Positions 59,976 to 64,000 of a stretch of DNA of 64,000 nucleotides are shown here, piece after piece; within the stretch, counting starts at the first letter, position 1, and each line of letters starts with the position of its first letter. The position numbers and the translations under genes are program-made. This DNA is from Bacillus sp. HSf4 (GTDB lineage: Bacteria > Bacillota > Bacilli > Bacillales > Bacillaceae): assembly GCF_029537375.1 (NCBI RefSeq), contig NZ_CP120679.1, positions 1,786,001 through 1,850,000 of the forward strand, read 5' to 3'. The notes under the pieces are model-generated. The model was given only the letters and a program-made list of their open reading frames with translations, did no database searches and was not told the origin of the DNA.

Positions 59976-61937
59976 TTGCGACAGAAAGCTTCTTTAAAAA
60001 TGAAAGCGTTTTTATGTGTTTTAATGCTGGGGTTTGGCATCATCTTCATGCCGGCTGCCGACAAGACGGGTATGACATATGCGACAGAGACTCGGCAAAA
60101 TTATGCGGAATTGCTGCAAAAATCGATTCTTTTCTATGAGGCGCAGCGCTCTGGAAAGCTTCCGGAAAACAGTCGGCTCAATTGGAGGGGAGACTCAGCT
60201 CTCAAGGATGGAAAAGATGTCGACCGCGATTTGACAGGAGGATGGTATGACGCCGGGGACCATGTGAAGTTCGGCCTGCCAATGGCTTATTCTGCAGCAG
60301 TCCTGTCCTGGTCCGTCTATGAGTTTCGCGATGCCTATGAAGAGGCCGGACAGCTTGAAGCGGTATTAGACAACATTAAATGGGCGACGGACTACTTTAT
60401 TAAAGCGCATACAGCACCTAACGAATTTTGGGGCCAGGTCGGCAATGGAGCCCTTGACCACGCCTGGTGGGGCCCGGCAGAAGCGATGCCGATGGAGCGC
60501 CCGGCCTATAAGATTGATGCGAGCTGCCCTGGTTCAGATCTGGCCGGCGGCACGGCAGCAGCTCTTGCTTCTGCATCGATCATCTTCAAGCCGACAGACC
60601 CTTCTTATTCCAATCAACTCTTAACCCATGCCAAGCAGCTCTATGATTTTGCCGACCGCTACCGCGGCAAATATTCAGACTGCATTACAGACGCCCGGCA
60701 ATACTACAATTCCTGGAGCGGATATGAAGACGAACTGACATGGGGAGCCGTATGGCTTTATTTGGCGACTGATGACCCAACATATTTGGATAAAGCGCTT
60801 GTTTCGGTTTCTGACTGGGGAGAGCCCGCAAACTGGCCATACCGCTGGACGCTTTCCTGGGATGACGTCTCATACGGGGCACAGCTGTTATTGGCTCGTC
60901 TGACAAACGATTCGCGCTTTACCCAATCTGTCGAACGGAATCTAGATTACTGGTCGACAGGATACAGGAATGAGCGCATCACGTATACCCCGGGAGGACT
61001 CGCCTGGCTTGAGCGGTGGGGGGCGCTCCGATATGCTTCAAACGCCGCTTTTCTTGCATTTGTTTATTCCGATTGGGTAAAAGATGCGGAAAAAGCTAAC
61101 CGATACCGGGATTTTGCCATTCGGCAAATCAAATATATGCTCGGTGACAACCCTCATAACCGCAGCTTTGTCGTCGGATACGGAGCCAATCCGCCAAAGC
61201 ATCCGCATCACCGTACCGCCCACGGTTCATGGGCTGATCAAATGCATGTGCCTGACCATCATCGCCATACGCTTTACGGTGCATTGGTCGGCGGACCGGG
61301 AAGGGATGATTCGTACAAGGATGAAATCGATGACTATGTGTCAAACGAAGTAGCGATCGATTATAATGCTGCATTTACCGGCAATATCGCCAAAATGTTT
61401 CAGCTGTATGGAGCGGGACAATCGCCGCTGCCTCATTTTCCGGAAAAAGAAACCCCTGATGACGAATTTTTTGTAGAGGCCTCCATCAACAGTTCAGGAA
61501 ACAATTATACAGAAATCCGGGCGCAGCTCAATAACCGGTCGGGATGGCCGGCAAGGAAAACCGATCAATTGTCTTTCCGTTACTATGTTGATCTGTCTGA
61601 GGCGGTGAAAGCCGGATATTCCGCGGAAGATATCAAGGTCACGATCGGGGGATACAACGAAGGTGCGTCTGTGTCTCAGCTCAAGCCTGATCAGAGCGGA
61701 AGTCATGTTTACTTTACGGAGGTCAGCTTCAGCGGGGTGATGATTTATCCGGGCGGTCAATCGGCCCATAAAAAAGAAGTTCAGTTCCGTATTTCGGCGC
61801 CTGGAGGGACTTCTTTCTGGAATCCGGAAAATGACCACTCATATCAAGGGTTGTCACACACGCTAGTGAAAACCCGATATATGCCTGTTTATGATGAAGG
61901 ACGGCTTGTTTTCGGAAAAGAACCTGAAGGATTGTGA
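59976..61937 (+). CDS. Secreted GH9 endoglucanase with CBM3c module
   Basis: Glycoside hydrolase family 9 cellulases cut beta-1,4-glucan by inversion. The 653-residue product starts at TTG after GGAGGAAGGAG; ATG 60000 is an alternative. A Sec signal peptide is visible (MRQKASLKMK then FLCVLMLGFGIIFM, cleavage probably after TYA near residue 36). The GH9 domain (about 40-480) shows GGWYDAGDHVKFGLPMAYS with catalytic Asp residues, NPHNRSFVVGYG, HHRTAHGSW and the catalytic Glu in SNEVAIDYNAAFTG. The C-terminal 150 residues (FFVEASINSSGN, SFRYYVDLSEAVKAGY) match CBM3c, which makes such enzymes processive. No dockerin is present. It is probably the celA of the B. licheniformis cellulase cluster. 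GH48 follows 28 bp later. Confidence 0.95.
   Translation: MRQKASLKMKAFLCVLMLGFGIIFMPAADKTGMTYATETRQNYAELLQKSILFYEAQRSGKLPENSRLNWRGDSALKDGKDVDRDLTGGWYDAGDHVKFGLPMAYSAAVLSWSVYEFRDAYEEAGQLEAVLDNIKWATDYFIKAHTAPNEFWGQVGNGALDHAWWGPAEAMPMERPAYKIDASCPGSDLAGGTAAALASASIIFKPTDPSYSNQLLTHAKQLYDFADRYRGKYSDCITDARQYYNSWSGYEDELTWGAVWLYLATDDPTYLDKALVSVSDWGEPANWPYRWTLSWDDVSYGAQLLLARLTNDSRFTQSVERNLDYWSTGYRNERITYTPGGLAWLERWGALRYASNAAFLAFVYSDWVKDAEKANRYRDFAIRQIKYMLGDNPHNRSFVVGYGANPPKHPHHRTAHGSWADQMHVPDHHRHTLYGALVGGPGRDDSYKDEIDDYVSNEVAIDYNAAFTGNIAKMFQLYGAGQSPLPHFPEKETPDDEFFVEASINSSGNNYTEIRAQLNNRSGWPARKTDQLSFRYYVDLSEAVKAGYSAEDIKVTIGGYNEGASVSQLKPDQSGSHVYFTEVSFSGVMIYPGGQSAHKKEVQFRISAPGGTSFWNPENDHSYQGLSHTLVKTRYMPVYDEGRLVFGKEPEGL
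60001..60014 (+). promoter_or_regulatory. CcpA (cre) site inside the GH9 signal-peptide codons
   Basis: TGAAAGCGTTTTTA matches the cre consensus TGWAANCGNTNWCA at 10 of 11 defined positions. Sites inside the first codons are known to cause CcpA repression by blocking elongation. It implies repression of the cellulase operon on preferred sugars. Confidence 0.6.
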
Positions 61938-61965
61938 TTCCTTGACTTCAAAAGGAGGACGTATC

Positions 61966-64000
61966 ATGGACAATCAAACTCGTTTTATGCAATTGTATGA
62001 GCAAATCAAAAATCCGCAAAACGGTTATTTCTCACCTGAAGGCATTCCTTATCACTCCGTAGAAACGCTCATATGTGAAGCACCTGACTACGGCCACATG
62101 ACGACATCTGAAGCATACAGCTATTGGATCTGGCTTGAAGCGATGTATGGGCGCTATACGCAAGATTGGTCAAGACTTGAAGCCGCTTGGGATAACATGG
62201 AGAAATATATCATTCCGGTGAATGAAGGCGATGGAAAAGAAGAACAGCCGACGATGAGCTACTATAACCCCTCAAGCCCTGCCACATATGCCGCTGAACA
62301 TGCCTACCCGGACCTTTACCCTTCACAGCTGACCGGACAATATCCTGCCGGAAACGATCCGCTTGACGGAGAGCTCAGATCCACTTATGGAAGCAATGAA
62401 ACGTATTTAATGCACTGGCTGCTGGATGTTGATAACTGGTATGGCTTCGGAAACCTGTTGAATCCTGCGCATACCGCCGCATATGTCAACACGTACCAGC
62501 GCGGTGAACAGGAGTCGGTATGGGAAACGGTTCCGCATCCGTCTCAGGATGATCAGACATTCGGGAAACCGAATGAAGGCTTTATGAGCCTGTTTACAAA
62601 AGAAAATCAGGCGCCTGCACCGCAATGGCGCTATACGAATGCGACAGACGCCGATGCCCGCGCCATTCAGGCGATGTACTGGGCAAAAGAGTGGGGCTAC
62701 AGCAATACAACGTATTTAAATAAAGCCAAGAAGATGGGGGATTTTCTCCGCTATGGCATGTATGATAAATACTTTCAAGAGATTGGAAGCGCCGCTGACG
62801 GATCGCCTTCCCGCGGTTCCGGAAAAAATGCCTGTCATTTTTTAATGGCTTGGTACACCGCTTGGGGCGGCGGATTAGGTCAGTATGCCAACTGGGCATG
62901 GCGGATCGGTGCGAGCCATATCCATCAAGGCTATCAAAATCCCGTTGCCTCTTACGCTTTATCCACATCTGAAGGGGGCCTGATTCCAAATTCCCCTTCA
63001 GCACGAAGCGATTGGGAAACCACACTGGAAAGGCAGCTTGAATTTTACACATGGCTGCTGTCTTCAGAAGGAGCAATTGCCGGAGGCGCCACAAACAGCT
63101 GGAACGGCAATTACAGCGCATATCCGCAAAATGTCAGCACATTTTACGGCATGGCTTACACGGAAGCGCCCGTCTATCATGATCCGCCTTCAAACAATTG
63201 GTTCGGCATGCAAGTCTGGCCGATGGAAAGGGTGGCGGAACTGTATGATATTTTTGCGCAGAAAGGTGAAACATCATCAGAACAGTTCAAAATGGCAAAG
63301 AAAGTCATTGAAAAATGGGTCGCTTATTCATTGGATTATGTGTTTGTGAACGAACGGCCGCTTTCGGATGAAGAAGGCTATTTTTTAAATGAAGCGGGGG
63401 AACGCGTACTCGGCGGTCAAAACCCGCAAATCGCCACACAATCGGATCCGGGGGAATTTTGGATTCCTTCGAACCTTGAATGGAGCGGTCAGCCTGATCC
63501 ATGGCAAGGGTTTCATTCATTTACCGGAAATCCGAATTTGCATGTCACGACAAAGAACCCGTCACAAGATGTCGGCGTTCTCGGCAGCTATATCAAGACG
63601 CTTGTCTTTTTTGCCGCCGGAACAAAAGCGGAAACCGGCAGCTTCACAGCTCTTGGAAACCGGGCGAAAAACATGGCAAAAGAACTGCTTGATGCGGCAT
63701 GGAACAAAAACGACGGAATTGGAATCGCTGCAGAAGAAGAACACGAAGACTATATCCGCTATTTCACGAAAGAAATCTACTTTCCAAACGGGTGGAGCGG
63801 CAGATACGGACAGGGCAACACCATTCCGGGCCCGAATACGGTGCCGTCCGATCCGGCAAAAGGCGGAAACGGCGTCTATATCAGTCATACCGATCTTCGC
63901 CCGAACATTAAAAACGATGTGATGTGGCCTTATTTGGAAAATAAATACCAAGACTCCTGGAACCCGAATACGGGCAAATGGGAAAACGGTCTGCCGACTT
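61966..64000 (+). CDS. GH48 processive cellulase/cellobiohydrolase (3' end outside window)
   Basis: GH48 enzymes release cellobiose from cellulose chain ends by inversion and act together with GH9 enzymes. The frame is open from ATG 61966 (after AAAGGAGGACG) to the window end, 678 codons. Family motifs are NGYFSPEGIPYHSVETLICE with the general-acid Glu near residue 38, SPATYAAEH, MHWLLDVDNWYGFGN, RGEQESVWETVPHPS, AGGATNSWNG and STFYGMAYTEAPVYHDPPSN. The product begins MDNQTRFMQLYEQIKNPQNG, where the mature part of secreted GH48 proteins begins, so no signal peptide is encoded. TTG 61942 upstream would not add one. Probably the celB of the B. licheniformis cluster. Confidence 0.95.
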   Translation, partial: MDNQTRFMQLYEQIKNPQNGYFSPEGIPYHSVETLICEAPDYGHMTTSEAYSYWIWLEAMYGRYTQDWSRLEAAWDNMEKYIIPVNEGDGKEEQPTMSYYNPSSPATYAAEHAYPDLYPSQLTGQYPAGNDPLDGELRSTYGSNETYLMHWLLDVDNWYGFGNLLNPAHTAAYVNTYQRGEQESVWETVPHPSQDDQTFGKPNEGFMSLFTKENQAPAPQWRYTNATDADARAIQAMYWAKEWGYSNTTYLNKAKKMGDFLRYGMYDKYFQEIGSAADGSPSRGSGKNACHFLMAWYTAWGGGLGQYANWAWRIGASHIHQGYQNPVASYALSTSEGGLIPNSPSARSDWETTLERQLEFYTWLLSSEGAIAGGATNSWNGNYSAYPQNVSTFYGMAYTEAPVYHDPPSNNWFGMQVWPMERVAELYDIFAQKGETSSEQFKMAKKVIEKWVAYSLDYVFVNERPLSDEEGYFLNEAGERVLGGQNPQIATQSDPGEFWIPSNLEWSGQPDPWQGFHSFTGNPNLHVTTKNPSQDVGVLGSYIKTLVFFAAGTKAETGSFTALGNRAKNMAKELLDAAWNKNDGIGIAAEEEHEDYIRYFTKEIYFPNGWSGRYGQGNTIPGPNTVPSDPAKGGNGVYISHTDLRPNIKNDVMWPYLENKYQDSWNPNTGKWENGLPT

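Noticed and set aside
59831..60139. Open frame of about 100 codons overlapping the GH9 start in another frame
   Set aside because: It has no recognised similarity, would overlap the well-supported GH9 gene by 160 bp, and reads through the GH9 ribosome-binding site.

Overview
This window looks like chromosomal DNA from the Bacillus licheniformis group (B. licheniformis or a close relative). Gene order and protein sequences from ffh to polC follow the Bacillus subtilis chromosome almost gene for gene: ffh-rpsP-ylqCD-rimM-trmD-rplS, rbgA-rnhB-ylqGH, sucCD, dprA-topA-trmFO, codV-clpQY-codY, the fla/che operon, rpsB-tsf-pyrH-frr, uppS-cdsA-dxr-rasP-proS and polC. Every supportable gene is on the plus strand. 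No tRNA, rRNA, CRISPR array or intact insertion sequence was seen.

Layout. 1-5.1 kb: protein-targeting and ribosome-maturation genes (Ffh, S16, KhpA, YlqD, RimM, TrmD, L19, RbgA), with a clear rplS promoter and hairpin leader. 5.2-8.0 kb: rnhB, then ylqG-ylqH, which resemble the C-terminal parts of the flagellar export-switch proteins FliK and FlhB. 8.1-10.2 kb: sucCD, with a candidate CcpA site over its promoter. 10.3-14.9 kb: dprA, topA and trmFO. 14.9-18.7 kb: the codY operon, closed by a strong terminator. 19.0-45.6 kb: the fla/che operon, 33 genes from flgB to swrB. It encodes rod and hook parts, the MS ring, the C ring, the type III export apparatus, the FlhF/FlhG placement factors, chemotaxis proteins and the motility sigma factor SigD near its 3' end. 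45.6-54.9 kb: translation (rpsB, tsf, frr, proS), UMP kinase, undecaprenyl and phospholipid precursor synthesis (uppS, cdsA), isoprenoid synthesis (dxr) and the site-2 protease RasP. 55.0-59.3 kb: the replicative polymerase gene polC.

After polC the window leaves the B. subtilis order. Where rimP-nusA would be expected there is about 670 bp of non-coding DNA and then a cellulase cluster: a secreted GH9-CBM3c endoglucanase (59976-61937) and a GH48 processive cellobiohydrolase that runs off the right edge. The intergenic DNA carries a good sigma-A promoter, a palindrome very like a Bacillus XylR operator, a full-length consensus Shine-Dalgarno followed at once by a start-stop pair, and a near-consensus CcpA site inside the GH9 signal-peptide codons. 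Together these suggest an inducible, catabolite-repressed operon for crystalline cellulose. The GH48 reading frame has no recognisable signal peptide, which is odd for an enzyme whose substrate is outside the cell.

I found no wholly new system. The observations most worth checking are the cellulase locus and its control region, the leaderless GH48, the FliK/FlhB-like pair ylqGH, the Ser-type N-terminus of HslV, and hairpins at the 5' end of fla/che, in front of swrD and between sigD and swrB. Names rest on remembered family and B. subtilis sequences. No database search was run.
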